A DNA stretch of 12,748 nt from Synergistaceae bacterium (GTDB lineage Bacteria > Synergistota > Synergistia > Synergistales > Synergistaceae). The stretch is taken from assembly GCA_012513245.1 (NCBI GenBank), contig JAAZCN010000219.1:1-12748 (forward strand), written 5' to 3'. The notes beneath the pieces were generated by a model. The model did no database searches, had not been told where the DNA came from, and saw nothing but the letters and a program-made list of their open reading frames with translations. Made by a program: the position numbers and the translations under genes. Positions 1-7,731 of this stretch are shown here, in pieces. The stretch's first letter is position 1. Every line of letters begins with the position of its first letter.

Positions 1-72
1 AATATTATTAAGCCTTTCAATTAGATCTATATGCTCAGCAATATTTTTCAAAAATATTTTTTTATTAGACAT
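1..72 (-). CDS. gmhA: Probable phosphoheptose isomerase GmhA, N-terminal fragment (runs off the left edge)
   Basis: An ATG at 72 opens a frame of 24 codons that stays open to the window edge. It lies three bases after the stop of gmhB, with a GAGGA Shine-Dalgarno-like stretch about eight bases upstream, inside the last codons of gmhB. The visible peptide starts MSNKKIFLKNIAEH and looks like an amphipathic helix, which is compatible with the N-terminal helix of SIS-domain sedoheptulose 7-phosphate isomerases. The name rests mainly on context: HldE and GmhB are immediately upstream, and the isomerase that makes D-glycero-D-manno-heptose 7-phosphate is the missing first step. No catalytic residue is visible, so another LPS gene cannot be excluded. 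Confidence 0.5.
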   Translation of the reverse strand, partial: MSNKKIFLKNIAEHIDLIERLNNI

Positions 73-75
73 TGC

Positions 76-627
76 TCATTTCCTCGCTTCTTTGATTATT
101 AAGTCCGCAGCCTCTTTGAGATCCTCTGTTACATGCGAAGCACAAACTCCATCTTTTAAACTCGATCTTCCATATCCCGTTAAAACCAATATTGATTTAA
201 CACCAATATTCTCTGCAAGCTCCACATCGCTTTTTTTATCGCCTATAACACAATAAATATCTTTGATGCTCAAACCCAGCTCAAAGCATGCATTATTTAC
301 CATGCCGGGTTTTGGCTTTCTACACTTACAATCATCTTCCGGTTTATGCGGGCAGTAATAGAATTTTAATATTTCTATCCCTTCATAAGAGAGCAATTTT
401 GAAATTTTTGCATTTACCAAAAACATGTCTGACTCTTCAAAATAGCCGCGTCCTATTCCCGATTGATTGGTCAAAACTATAAATTTATACCCCTCACAAG
501 TAAGTTTTTTAAGTCCGTCAACAACTCCGGGAATAATTTTTACTTCATCCGGATCATGCAGATAGTTCTTCTCCTCTATTAAAGTACCATCACGGTCTAA
601 AATTATTAATTTTACGCTATTCGTCAT
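76..627 (-). CDS. gmhB: D-glycero-beta-D-manno-heptose 1,7-bisphosphate 7-phosphatase GmhB
   Basis: HAD-superfamily phosphatase of 183 residues that removes the C7 phosphate of heptose 1,7-bisphosphate in cytoplasmic ADP-heptose synthesis. All HAD motifs are visible: DRDGT at 11-15 (nucleophile D11, acid/base D13), TNQSG at 53-57, the RKPKPG lysine motif near 103-108, and GDKKSD at 129-134. The Cys/His set C92, H94, C100 and C102 is the structural zinc loop typical of GmhB. The frame can be extended to a TTG at 639, but the ATG at 627 is preferred because it places the catalytic aspartates at the usual position. Neither start has a strong Shine-Dalgarno. The start overlaps the end of hldE by 11 bases, suggesting translational coupling. 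The beta-specific name follows from HldE next door (ADP pathway) and was not read from the sequence. Confidence 0.93.
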   Translation of the reverse strand: MTNSVKLIILDRDGTLIEEKNYLHDPDEVKIIPGVVDGLKKLTCEGYKFIVLTNQSGIGRGYFEESDMFLVNAKISKLLSYEGIEILKFYYCPHKPEDDCKCRKPKPGMVNNACFELGLSIKDIYCVIGDKKSDVELAENIGVKSILVLTGYGRSSLKDGVCASHVTEDLKEAADLIIKEARK

Positions 628-2161
628 TTTTACGGCCAATTTTATTTATTATGCCAGTCGTTGAGAAACCTTTTGTAAGCGGGACAATTACCACTTCATC
701 TGCATGATCACGCCCGACAACATCTTCTTTGTTGTAGTCTCCACCTTTGACAATTATGTCAGGACGGAGCTGTGAGAGCAATTTTTCAGGAGTGTCCTCT
801 TCAAAAATAACTATAAAGTTAACGGCCTCGAACGCAGAGAGGATCTTTATCCGATCGGCACAGGAGTTTACCGGCCTTTTTGTTCCTTTTAGCCTTCGGA
901 CAGAGTCATCAGAATTAACAGCAACTATCAAACAATCACCCTTTTGTCTGGCAATGGTCAACAGATCAACATGACCTGAATGCAATATGTCAAAACAGCC
1001 GTTAGTAAATATTATCTTCTTACCTTCGTTTCTTAATTTATTACACATTACATTAGCCTCGTGCCAATTAACCACCTTGCGAACTGACTCCTTTCCTGAA
1101 CAATGCCCTATTAAATGCTGATCAAAAAAATTTTCTCTTTGAATTCTATACAGAAGAGAAGCTGCATTTATTGCATATGTCCCAATTTTACCTATTACTA
1201 TTTGCGAAGCGATATTTGCAACAGAAATAGCCTCTTTTAGAGGGATACCAGCGATAACAAAGGCCGCGACCACCGCGATCATTGTATCACCGGCACCTGA
1301 AACGTCATAAACTTCTGCCTTGGTTGTAGCTCTTTCATGAAGAAACCCCAATTTGTTTATTAATGTAGCACCCTTTTCCGAACGTGTTACCAATAAATTT
1401 TTGAAATTGTATTTATTAACTAACACAGTTCCATTCTTAACCACATCTTCATCTTCGTTCTTTACATCCACTCCTGCAACAATACGAAGTTCTCTCATAT
1501 TAGGCGTAATTAGAAACGCATCTGAATAGTGCGACCAGTCCTTGTTTTTCGGGTCAACAAACACCGGGACTCCGTGGTTTCTACAAAGACATATAACAGA
1601 ACGGCATAGATCCGGAGAACAAAATCCCTTGCCGTAATCAGAAATAACTACACCATTTATTTTCTTGTCAATGCATTTTTTTAGGGAGTTCAGTGCAATT
1701 TTGATTTCGTTATCATTAGGCACGATCATTTCTTCCTGATCTATCCTAAGCATCTGATGGCGTCTGCTCCCCATTATTCTTGTTTTTACTATGGTCCTGC
1801 CAGATCTTATCATGTAAGAACTATCGGCAACAGACATTGCCTGCAGACCAAGAAGATCATCGGCGTACCTGTCATTGCCTATTCTTCCTATTGCAGTGAC
1901 AGAAAGTCCAAGGCCTGTAAGGTTTGCTAAAACATTTCCAGCTCCTCCGGGTGCCAGTTTTTCTTCAGAAAATTCCAGTACCGGAACGGGAGCCTCCGGT
2001 GAGATCCTGTTCGCTTCTCCGAAAACGTATCTGTCCAGCATGTAGTCACCTATGACTACCACATGAAAGAGGTTAAAACCACCCGAACAAAGTCTGTTGA
2101 TATTTTCTTTTGCAGAAATATCAAGTTCACCCTCAGAAGTCTTAGACCCATCCATATTCAT
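617..2161 (-). CDS. hldE: Bifunctional heptose 7-phosphate kinase / heptose 1-phosphate adenylyltransferase HldE
   Basis: A two-domain cytoplasmic enzyme of 514 residues that catalyses the kinase and ADP-transfer steps of ADP-D-glycero-D-manno-heptose synthesis. Residues about 30-340 are a PfkB/ribokinase-fold sugar kinase, with the glycine-rich PGGAGNVLANL segment near 71-81 and the anion-hole motif GAGD at 289-292, where D292 is the expected catalytic base. Residues about 365-514 are a cytidylyltransferase-like nucleotidyltransferase, with FTNGCFD at 385-391, HSGH at 394-397 and VKGGDY further on. A linker of about 25 residues joins them. Both halves look intact, and the length is slightly above that usual for full HldE. 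The frame can start at a GTG at 2185, but the ATG at 2161 has GGGGG six bases upstream and is chosen. The gene follows a 203-base AT-rich gap and overlaps gmhB. Confidence 0.95.
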   Translation of the reverse strand: MNMDGSKTSEGELDISAKENINRLCSGGFNLFHVVVIGDYMLDRYVFGEANRISPEAPVPVLEFSEEKLAPGGAGNVLANLTGLGLSVTAIGRIGNDRYADDLLGLQAMSVADSSYMIRSGRTIVKTRIMGSRRHQMLRIDQEEMIVPNDNEIKIALNSLKKCIDKKINGVVISDYGKGFCSPDLCRSVICLCRNHGVPVFVDPKNKDWSHYSDAFLITPNMRELRIVAGVDVKNEDEDVVKNGTVLVNKYNFKNLLVTRSEKGATLINKLGFLHERATTKAEVYDVSGAGDTMIAVVAAFVIAGIPLKEAISVANIASQIVIGKIGTYAINAASLLYRIQRENFFDQHLIGHCSGKESVRKVVNWHEANVMCNKLRNEGKKIIFTNGCFDILHSGHVDLLTIARQKGDCLIVAVNSDDSVRRLKGTKRPVNSCADRIKILSAFEAVNFIVIFEEDTPEKLLSQLRPDIIVKGGDYNKEDVVGRDHADEVVIVPLTKGFSTTGIINKIGRKNDE

Positions 2162-2167
2162 TATGTT

Positions 2168-2172
2168 CCCCC
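2168..2172 (-). promoter_or_regulatory. Shine-Dalgarno that sets the hldE start
   Basis: A run of five G on the minus strand (GGGGGA including the next base) ends six bases before the ATG at 2161. It lies inside the open frame that begins at the GTG at 2185, so that upstream start is probably not used. Confidence 0.6.
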
Positions 2173-2238
2173 ACTTTAAGTACACTTTATTTAAAAATAA
2201 ACACTACATCTTGTTTTTCCAGTAGGTAAAAACTTTTA

Positions 2239-2268
2239 TTCTTAATGTCTTTCAATTTTTATTAAGAA
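2239..2268. repeat. 8-bp inverted repeat in the hldE upstream gap
   Basis: TTCTTAAT at 2239-2246 and ATTAAGAA at 2261-2268 are perfect inverted copies separated by 14 bases. The repeat lies just downstream of a candidate -10 box, overlapping the expected transcription start, so it could be an operator or a weak RNA hairpin. The arms are almost pure A+T in an AT-rich gap, so chance occurrence is a real possibility. Confidence 0.35.
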
Positions 2269-2272
2269 CTAT

Positions 2273-2304
2273 ATTATAGAATATAATTATGTCACTTTTC
2301 TCAA
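2273..2304 (-). promoter_or_regulatory. Candidate promoter for hldE-gmhB
   Basis: On the minus strand, TTGAGA (2304-2299) and a perfect TATAAT (2278-2273) lie in the 203-base gap between the GT9 gene and hldE. The 20-base spacer is longer than the preferred 17, so the element is weak or the true -35 differs. The position suggests hldE-gmhB(-gmhA) has its own promoter with a leader of roughly 100 bases. I see no convincing terminator for the upstream gene in this gap. Confidence 0.3.
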
Positions 2305-2364
2305 TACGATTCGACTTATGAGCTTATATAGCTGTCAGTTTGCACCCGAATGTAACTATAAATC

Positions 2365-3333
2365 TCATTTAATGCCACTTCTTTCGATAACTTCAATGAC
2401 GCCTTCAAGTACTTTAGATGCTTTGATCGTATCAAGACACGGCTTGGAACATTGCCAGTCTTCGCACCCACGTTCAGTACAGCTGCTGTATATCGACTTG
2501 GATAAACTTTTCATATAATTATCTGAAAGAAGGGTAGGACCAAAAAGCCCTACGATGTTTTTTCCAAGTGCCCTTGCAATATGCAGTGTGCCCGTATCTC
2601 CTGATATAGTAGCGTCAGTCTCATTAACTACCTGAACCAGATCACAGATAGATAATTTCCCAACGAGATCCACCAAATCATCTGACTTGACAGCGTTACA
2701 TATTTCTTCAGCTCCTCTTATCTCATCTTCACCGTTTCCAACAAGGTACAAGACAAAACCGGCTTTTAGAGCCAATATGCAAAATTCTGTACATCTATAA
2801 ATTGGCCAGCGTTTCTTCTCATAACTTGCTCCAATTGCAAGTGTCAAGCGTTTTTTTGATTTACCATCTTTAAAATAATTATCAATAATTTTATTAACCT
2901 CAGTAAGATGAAGGTACGTAGGACATTCATCTATTTTTTCACTTTCACCAATTATAGTATCAAATGAATGTATATTATGGGCAAAGGGTAACCTTAGCAC
3001 TTCAGCATATCTTGAAGGAATTCCTGACAGGAATGACAGCAAACTGCTTCTATCCGTATTGTGCATGTCAATAAGGATATCAAATTTCTGAGATCTGATA
3101 AATTTTATAATTTTAATGAAACCAATGTTTCCATCCTTTTTTCTATCCCAGACGATCACATCATCGACCCACGGCTGAGTTCTGACTATATCCTTATACA
3201 TCGAATCCACCAGCCACGTTAAGTGCCAGTCAGGGTTTTTTTGTTTTATTTTCTTCGCGTAAAAGTTTGCTAAAATAACATCCCCCAAGGACGAAAATCG
3301 AATTAACAAAACTTTTTTCTTTTCATTCCCCAT
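2365..3333 (-). CDS. Glycosyltransferase family 9 protein (heptosyltransferase-type)
   Basis: A 322-residue GT-B-fold enzyme of the WaaC/WaaF/WaaQ type, expected to move heptose from ADP-heptose to the LPS inner core on the cytoplasmic face of the inner membrane. The N-terminal motif LLIRFSSLGDVI (9-20) carries the conserved Gly-Asp (D18), the likely catalytic base position. A KRWP segment occurs at 174-177, and the C-terminal donor-site signature SGDTGTLH (244-251) is followed by VGLFGPT (261-267). A cysteine set (C285, C290, C295, C299) resembles cysteine-rich tails seen in many GT9 proteins. The ATG at 3333 has a strong AGGAGAGG site five bases upstream. It starts 40 bases after the GT4 gene, and heptose donor genes lie just downstream, which supports a heptose substrate. 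Which heptosyl transfer it performs cannot be told. Confidence 0.85.
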   Translation of the reverse strand: MGNEKKKVLLIRFSSLGDVILANFYAKKIKQKNPDWHLTWLVDSMYKDIVRTQPWVDDVIVWDRKKDGNIGFIKIIKFIRSQKFDILIDMHNTDRSSLLSFLSGIPSRYAEVLRLPFAHNIHSFDTIIGESEKIDECPTYLHLTEVNKIIDNYFKDGKSKKRLTLAIGASYEKKRWPIYRCTEFCILALKAGFVLYLVGNGEDEIRGAEEICNAVKSDDLVDLVGKLSICDLVQVVNETDATISGDTGTLHIARALGKNIVGLFGPTLLSDNYMKSLSKSIYSSCTERGCEDWQCSKPCLDTIKASKVLEGVIEVIERSGIK

Positions 3334-3373
3334 GAGAACCTCTCCTTTATTTAGAGCTTTCCGCTAATAAAAT

Positions 3374-4387
3374 CTATTTGCATATCAAATCAAAATAAAT
3401 AGATTCACTGGAATCCACCATACTTTTCAATGTGTGAATATTAAACACGGGGATCACAACAGATCTTCCCGAGTATAAGAAATCAACGATTGCACTTTGC
3501 CAGCCTTTGGAGTCTCCCGGATCTACCAGTCCCTCTTTTGATCCTGCCATTTTTAAAACAGTTGGGATATTTGACGCGATCACAGGCAAGCCTATCTGGG
3601 CCGCCCTTGCCAACACTAGTCCATATCCTTCACTATGCGAGGGAAAAAGGAGACACGATGATCTCGACATGAAGCTGTCAGCCTCTTCAGAATAACCATG
3701 AAAGGTGATTTTGTCATTGAGTCCCAGAACAACAGAACGTTTCTCTAGTTCTTCCCTTTCGGGACCGTCGCCGAGTACGTCAAGAGTCCAGTTTTCATTC
3801 TTTAATTTTCCCAGAGCCTCAATAACAGTGGACAGCCCTTTAATCTTTGTGAGGCGTCCGACAAATATAAATCTGTTTTTACCTCTGTTTTGAGGATCCC
3901 ATTTGACCGTAGGCTCCGGAAGCGCTGCAGGTATTATAATGTGTTTCTCCGGCAGATAATCTTTGATGTGATCCCGGACTGTTTCGCTAACAGATATCAC
4001 AAACTTGGCATGTTTCAGCGGTATCAAACCATAATTCAGGCTGTAGCAGGCATGAGCTGTGTAGATCCACGGTACATTTGCTTTGGATGAAGTCCGCCAT
4101 GCTATCCATGCCGGGACTCTTGAATGGGCATGGATAAGTTCCCATCCTTCTTTTCTGATCCAGGATGATATTTTTCCCGAACAGCTCCAGGCAGTAAAAG
4201 GATTTTTTTTATGGACAGGAAGGCTCCTGTGAAGGACTTTGCCGGACAGCTGTCTCTGCATCTGTCCTCCGTTGGATATGACCAAAATATCATGACCTCT
4301 CTCTGCCAATTCGTTAGAGAGATCGATGACATGTCGTTCCACTCCGCCAATGTCTAATTCAGGCAATATCTGGATCATCCTCATCAT
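3374..4387 (-). CDS. Glycosyltransferase family 4 protein with altered EX7E motif
   Basis: A 337-residue GT-B retaining glycosyltransferase, probably transferring a sugar from a nucleotide donor during LPS core or surface glycan assembly in the cytoplasm. The N-terminal acceptor domain begins with the GGVERHV motif (14-20). The donor domain (about 172-337) contains FVGRLTKIKG (175-184), LGDGPE (205-210) and the region EGYGLVLARAAQIGLPVIAS (253-272). In most GT4 enzymes this last region reads E-x7-E and both glutamates contact the donor; here E253 is kept but the second position is R261 (codon AGG). Otherwise the gene looks intact. Two adjacent ATG codons (4387 and 4384) follow AGGTGA closely, and the second gives the more usual spacing. 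It lies 28 bases after the ligase-type gene. Substrate unknown. Confidence 0.85.
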   Translation of the reverse strand: MMRMIQILPELDIGGVERHVIDLSNELAERGHDILVISNGGQMQRQLSGKVLHRSLPVHKKNPFTAWSCSGKISSWIRKEGWELIHAHSRVPAWIAWRTSSKANVPWIYTAHACYSLNYGLIPLKHAKFVISVSETVRDHIKDYLPEKHIIIPAALPEPTVKWDPQNRGKNRFIFVGRLTKIKGLSTVIEALGKLKNENWTLDVLGDGPEREELEKRSVVLGLNDKITFHGYSEEADSFMSRSSCLLFPSHSEGYGLVLARAAQIGLPVIASNIPTVLKMAGSKEGLVDPGDSKGWQSAIVDFLYSGRSVVIPVFNIHTLKSMVDSSESIYFDLICK

Positions 4388-4415
4388 GGTTCACCTGCCC
4401 GTTTTTTGATCCCGG

Positions 4416-6281
4416 CTATTTGCTTTCAGAGAGACTTAACGAATCGATTTTATACCCCGCGGGAGGAAGATACGGGACCAACGCCTTCAACAGTTCCTGA
4501 TTCCTGATCTGCCTTGCGAGATTCAAAAGCTCCATAAGCTGTTTTGCCTGAGGCCTTATAGTAAAGGACCTGTATAGCTGGTTGATGGCATTTGCCCAGT
4601 CCTGAGGGTCCTTAGTCACCGTTGCTACTGCAATAAGATGGTTGGCATACTGTTCTTCGGCTTCGTCTTTTGTCATTGCCTTGGTTTTTGCTTTATCTAT
4701 GTAATGAGTCTGCAGTTCGGCCTGATCAGTGTCTGCTGCATACCTTAGATATTTATCCCCTGCCAGTCCGTTCGCAAGAAATACAAGCCCGAATATTGAT
4801 ATCGTGCAGATGAAAATTCCCAATATCCTATATATTGATGTGTGCTTTACAGCTGACCAGGAATAACTCAACGGGAGCAACTCTCTGTTAATTATGGCAA
4901 AAGCCAAAGAAAGCCACACCACGTTCTCTATCCTGTGGAAAGGCCTGCTGAATATTGCATCGAACAATATAAGAGATAGCATGGCACATGCCCATGAGGC
5001 TTCAATAGAAAGCATTTTCTTCTGAGTGAGGAATCTAATAAATCTCCATATCCACCAGACTGCAGCAGATAACAGAAGTATCGTGCCAAATAGCCCAAAC
5101 TCTGCAAACCCCTGCAGATATTCGTTATGGGCCCAGTATGTGAACTGCCATTCCATATCAGGATCTTTTTGGAAGGCTAGCCTCTGCCCCTCAAGGTAAT
5201 GCCATTTATAATGGCCTATCCCAACTCCTTTGATCGGGTGTTCCATAAATATCGCCCAGCTTGTTTTCCAAATTCCTCTTCTTAATCCAAAAGTCTTGGT
5301 GTTCATTACCATATCCATAGTTTTGTTCAAAAGATCATAAGCCCTGCCAAATCCAAAATAACTCATTCCGACGTTAAGAGTTAGCATCAGCAGGACTATA
5401 AGTAAGCCCTGCCCCACTTTTTTCAGCATTTGTTTTCGTTCGTTTCTGATGAAGATGATCGATATTATGATAGTCCCTGCGATAAGGGAGAGAAAACCTG
5501 CTCTCGTTGTCGAATTCCACATTCCCCATGAATTGAGGGCAAGAAGACCTAGATTTATGTTCCTGAGCAAGGTTGATCGTTTTGTTTTTGTTGGTGAATC
5601 AATTAAGACATCTGAATACGCTGCATTCAGGTATATTCCGTTCATTACCGCCATTGCCATCCAAAGTCCGAACATTTCCTGCTGTCCGGTGTTTCCGATA
5701 TAGTTGCCCGGGACATTCATTATGAATGGAAAGGGTCCGTTCATGTTTCTGATGAGCAATTCTGCAAAGATCACATTTAAGCCCGCGTTAAGGTTTGCTA
5801 TCCAAGGGATGGTCCTGTGGGCCTTTGCATCTTTAAAAAGGTTGAAGGAAAAAATATAGATCGCGGTAAGAGTCGCGAAGAAGAACCATTCCTTCATGTA
5901 TGTAGACCATGAAGTAATGTTGACCCACATTGTCTGGATCGAAATATATCCGAGCATTATCAGCCATAAAAAACCAAAGAGATCTATTTTAAAATTCGTG
6001 CGTTTATTTCCGAACAATGCAAGGGATATCCCTCCGATAACTGAAATTATCGCAACAGGGACCATTGCAAAGGTCCATTTCATGATGTGTAGTGTGTCAA
6101 ACCAGCTGGTGCCGGAAAAGATCAAATTAGGCAATCCGAGGGAGATAAATATCAAAAAATAAAAAACGATCGGATGGACAGCATTCTTGTGCTCCGAAGA
6201 CTCATTTTTATCTCTTTTAATAGTGCCTCCCGAATGGCTTTTAGAGGTCAATTTTGTCGTAGTTAAAGCCTTTGAATTCAT
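4416..6281 (-). CDS. O-antigen ligase/polymerase family membrane protein (Wzy/WaaL type)
   Basis: A 621-residue integral membrane protein with a charged N-terminal tail (about 1-34) and roughly 11-12 hydrophobic segments between about 36 and 504. The Wzy_C signature spans about 334-400: RRGIW, HPIKGVGIGHYKW (348-360) and HNEYLQGFAEFGLFG (385-399) sit in and after a large extracytoplasmic loop. R260 in STTRAG and H385 match the kind of conserved Arg and His known to matter in WaaL. The protein should transfer or polymerise lipid-linked glycan on the periplasmic side. After the last membrane segment (about 485-508) comes a soluble tail of about 110 residues that looks helical and TPR-like. The ATG at 6281 has AGGGGA seven bases upstream. 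Ligase and polymerase cannot be separated from sequence alone. The downstream sugar transferases support a surface-glycan role. Confidence 0.85.
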   Translation of the reverse strand: MNSKALTTTKLTSKSHSGGTIKRDKNESSEHKNAVHPIVFYFLIFISLGLPNLIFSGTSWFDTLHIMKWTFAMVPVAIISVIGGISLALFGNKRTNFKIDLFGFLWLIMLGYISIQTMWVNITSWSTYMKEWFFFATLTAIYIFSFNLFKDAKAHRTIPWIANLNAGLNVIFAELLIRNMNGPFPFIMNVPGNYIGNTGQQEMFGLWMAMAVMNGIYLNAAYSDVLIDSPTKTKRSTLLRNINLGLLALNSWGMWNSTTRAGFLSLIAGTIIISIIFIRNERKQMLKKVGQGLLIVLLMLTLNVGMSYFGFGRAYDLLNKTMDMVMNTKTFGLRRGIWKTSWAIFMEHPIKGVGIGHYKWHYLEGQRLAFQKDPDMEWQFTYWAHNEYLQGFAEFGLFGTILLLSAAVWWIWRFIRFLTQKKMLSIEASWACAMLSLILFDAIFSRPFHRIENVVWLSLAFAIINRELLPLSYSWSAVKHTSIYRILGIFICTISIFGLVFLANGLAGDKYLRYAADTDQAELQTHYIDKAKTKAMTKDEAEEQYANHLIAVATVTKDPQDWANAINQLYRSFTIRPQAKQLMELLNLARQIRNQELLKALVPYLPPAGYKIDSLSLSESK

Positions 6282-6343
6282 TTACGGATCCCCTTTTGAT
6301 TAAATGGATCTTCAACGGTTGCCGGTGAACAGGGAAAAGAAAT

Positions 6344-6365
6344 AAAAACGAACTGAAATAAGTTC
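6344..6365 (-). terminator. Weak intrinsic terminator-like hairpin after dnaB
   Basis: On the minus strand, GAACT and AGTTC (5-bp stem, 6-base loop) are followed by G and TTTTTATTTCTTTT, ten bases past the dnaB stop. The stem is short and AT-containing, so termination would be partial. It lies in the 93-base gap between the replication cluster and the LPS cluster. The rest of that gap holds no good promoter: TTCACC and TTTAAT occur, but 19 bases apart. Confidence 0.35.
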
Positions 6366-6374
6366 TGAGTCGGA

Positions 6375-7730
6375 TCAATAATAACCGCTGAGTTTGTTTT
6401 CAAATTTCGCATATTCTTTAAAAAATATCAGATCAACTTTACCGGTAGGTCCGTTTCTGTTCTTTGCTACTATGACTTCAGAGGTAGGGTCAACTGTTTC
6501 ACCTTCCTGGGCATAGTATGCTTCCCTGTAAAGGAATATGACCATATCAGCGTCCTGTTCTATGGCGCCGCTGTCTCTAAGATCTGAAAGCTGTGGTTTT
6601 TTGCTTCCGCCGCGTTTTTCGACATCCCTTGAAAGCTGGGAAAGTGCCAGGACAGGTACTTTAAATTCCCTGGCTATAGCCTTGAGGGCTCTGGATATTT
6701 CAGAGACTTCCTGCTGTCTGTTTTCTATCTTTCTGGCGACGTTCATGAGCTGTAGATAATCGAGCACGACCAGACCTTTGCCCGACTTATGCTTTGCAAA
6801 AAATCTTCTGCACCTGCCTCTAAGGTCAAGCGTGTTGAGGGTCGAGCTGTCATCTATAAAAATAGGACTTTTAGATAGGTTTCCTGCAGCTTTTGAAAGT
6901 TCCTGCCACTGTTCATTCTGGACTTTGCGAGATTCAAACATCTGTCTGAGGTTAACTTTGGCTTCAGAGGAAAGCATCCTCTGTGCTATCTGTTCGGCAG
7001 ACATTTCAAGGCTGAACATCAGGACCGGGATGTCTTCCTGAAGGGCAGCGTGCTGCGCAACATTAAGCGCAAAAGCCGTTTTACCCATAGAGGGTCTCGC
7101 TGCAAGTATGTAAAGGCTGCCGGGCTGCAGCCCTCCCGAAAGTTTATCAAAATCGGAAAAACCTGACGGCACTCCGGTGATATCGAGGCCTCCGGCTAAC
7201 CGTTTCTCAATTTCTCCGATAGCGGAAGATACAATTTCTCTAGCTCCCTTTAATCTTGAAGATCTTCCTGACCTGGCAATTTCAAAGACCTTTTGTTCGG
7301 AAGTTTCGAGAGCCTCATCGATCCCGATATCCTCAGAATAACCCATCCTTGATATCTCTGTCCCAACCGTGATGAGTCCTCTGTGTACAGATTTATCCCT
7401 TACGATCCCTACATGATATTCAACATTAGCCGTTGTAGTTACCGCGTCCATAAGTTCTGCTACAAAAGAAAGTCCCCCCATACGGTCTTCCATACCTCGT
7501 TTTTTTATCTCTTCTCTGAAAGTGAGGGAGTCGACTGGGCTGTCCTGTTCCGCCATGGAAGCGATCATTTCAAATGCCGTTCTGTGTCTTGGATCATAGA
7601 AATCTTCGGCTCGCAGACCTTCAATTACGATAAGCAGGGAATCCCTGTCAATAAGACATGCTCCAAGCACTGAACGCTCGGCCTCAAGATTGAAAGGAGG
7701 AATCCTATCGAATTCCCTGTTGGTGCTCAA
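6375..7730 (-). CDS. dnaB: Replicative DNA helicase DnaB
   Basis: The 451-residue hexameric 5'-3' helicase of the chromosomal replication fork. The N-terminal DnaB domain begins with the family's usual RIPPFNLEAERSVLG (9-23). A linker at about 140-180 leads to the RecA-like ATPase domain, with Walker A ARPSMGKT (211-218), FSLEMS with catalytic E242 (239-244), Walker B VVLDYLQLM (321-329, D324) and the LSDLRDSGAIEQDAD motif (381-395). There is no sign of an intein, which some dnaB genes carry. The start is a TTG one base after the rplI stop, with GGAG about ten bases upstream inside rplI. No better start exists because the conserved N-terminus begins immediately. Translation is probably coupled to rplI. 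Confidence 0.98.
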   Translation of the reverse strand: MSTNREFDRIPPFNLEAERSVLGACLIDRDSLLIVIEGLRAEDFYDPRHRTAFEMIASMAEQDSPVDSLTFREEIKKRGMEDRMGGLSFVAELMDAVTTTANVEYHVGIVRDKSVHRGLITVGTEISRMGYSEDIGIDEALETSEQKVFEIARSGRSSRLKGAREIVSSAIGEIEKRLAGGLDITGVPSGFSDFDKLSGGLQPGSLYILAARPSMGKTAFALNVAQHAALQEDIPVLMFSLEMSAEQIAQRMLSSEAKVNLRQMFESRKVQNEQWQELSKAAGNLSKSPIFIDDSSTLNTLDLRGRCRRFFAKHKSGKGLVVLDYLQLMNVARKIENRQQEVSEISRALKAIAREFKVPVLALSQLSRDVEKRGGSKKPQLSDLRDSGAIEQDADMVIFLYREAYYAQEGETVDPTSEVIVAKNRNGPTGKVDLIFFKEYAKFENKLSGYY

Positions 7731-7731
7731 T

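Noticed and set aside
2162..2185. GTG start of hldE at 2185
   Set aside because: The Shine-Dalgarno of the ATG at 2161 lies inside this extension and no site precedes the GTG.
2187..2206. AT palindrome around TTTATTT-AA-AAATAAA before hldE
   Set aside because: It is pure A+T with a two-base loop in an AT-rich gap, so it is likely to be chance.
2320..2345. Hairpin-like AGCTTATATAGCT after the GT9 gene as a terminator
   Set aside because: The stem is short, AT-rich and has no U-tract on the minus strand.
4102..4350. 82-codon minus-strand frame inside the GT4 gene
   Set aside because: It is an overlapping frame of a well-supported glycosyltransferase, and its translation shows no family resemblance.
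6282..6334. Promoter before the ligase-type gene (TTCACC and TTTAAT)
   Set aside because: The spacing is 19 bases and both boxes are poor, so it is not listed as a feature.
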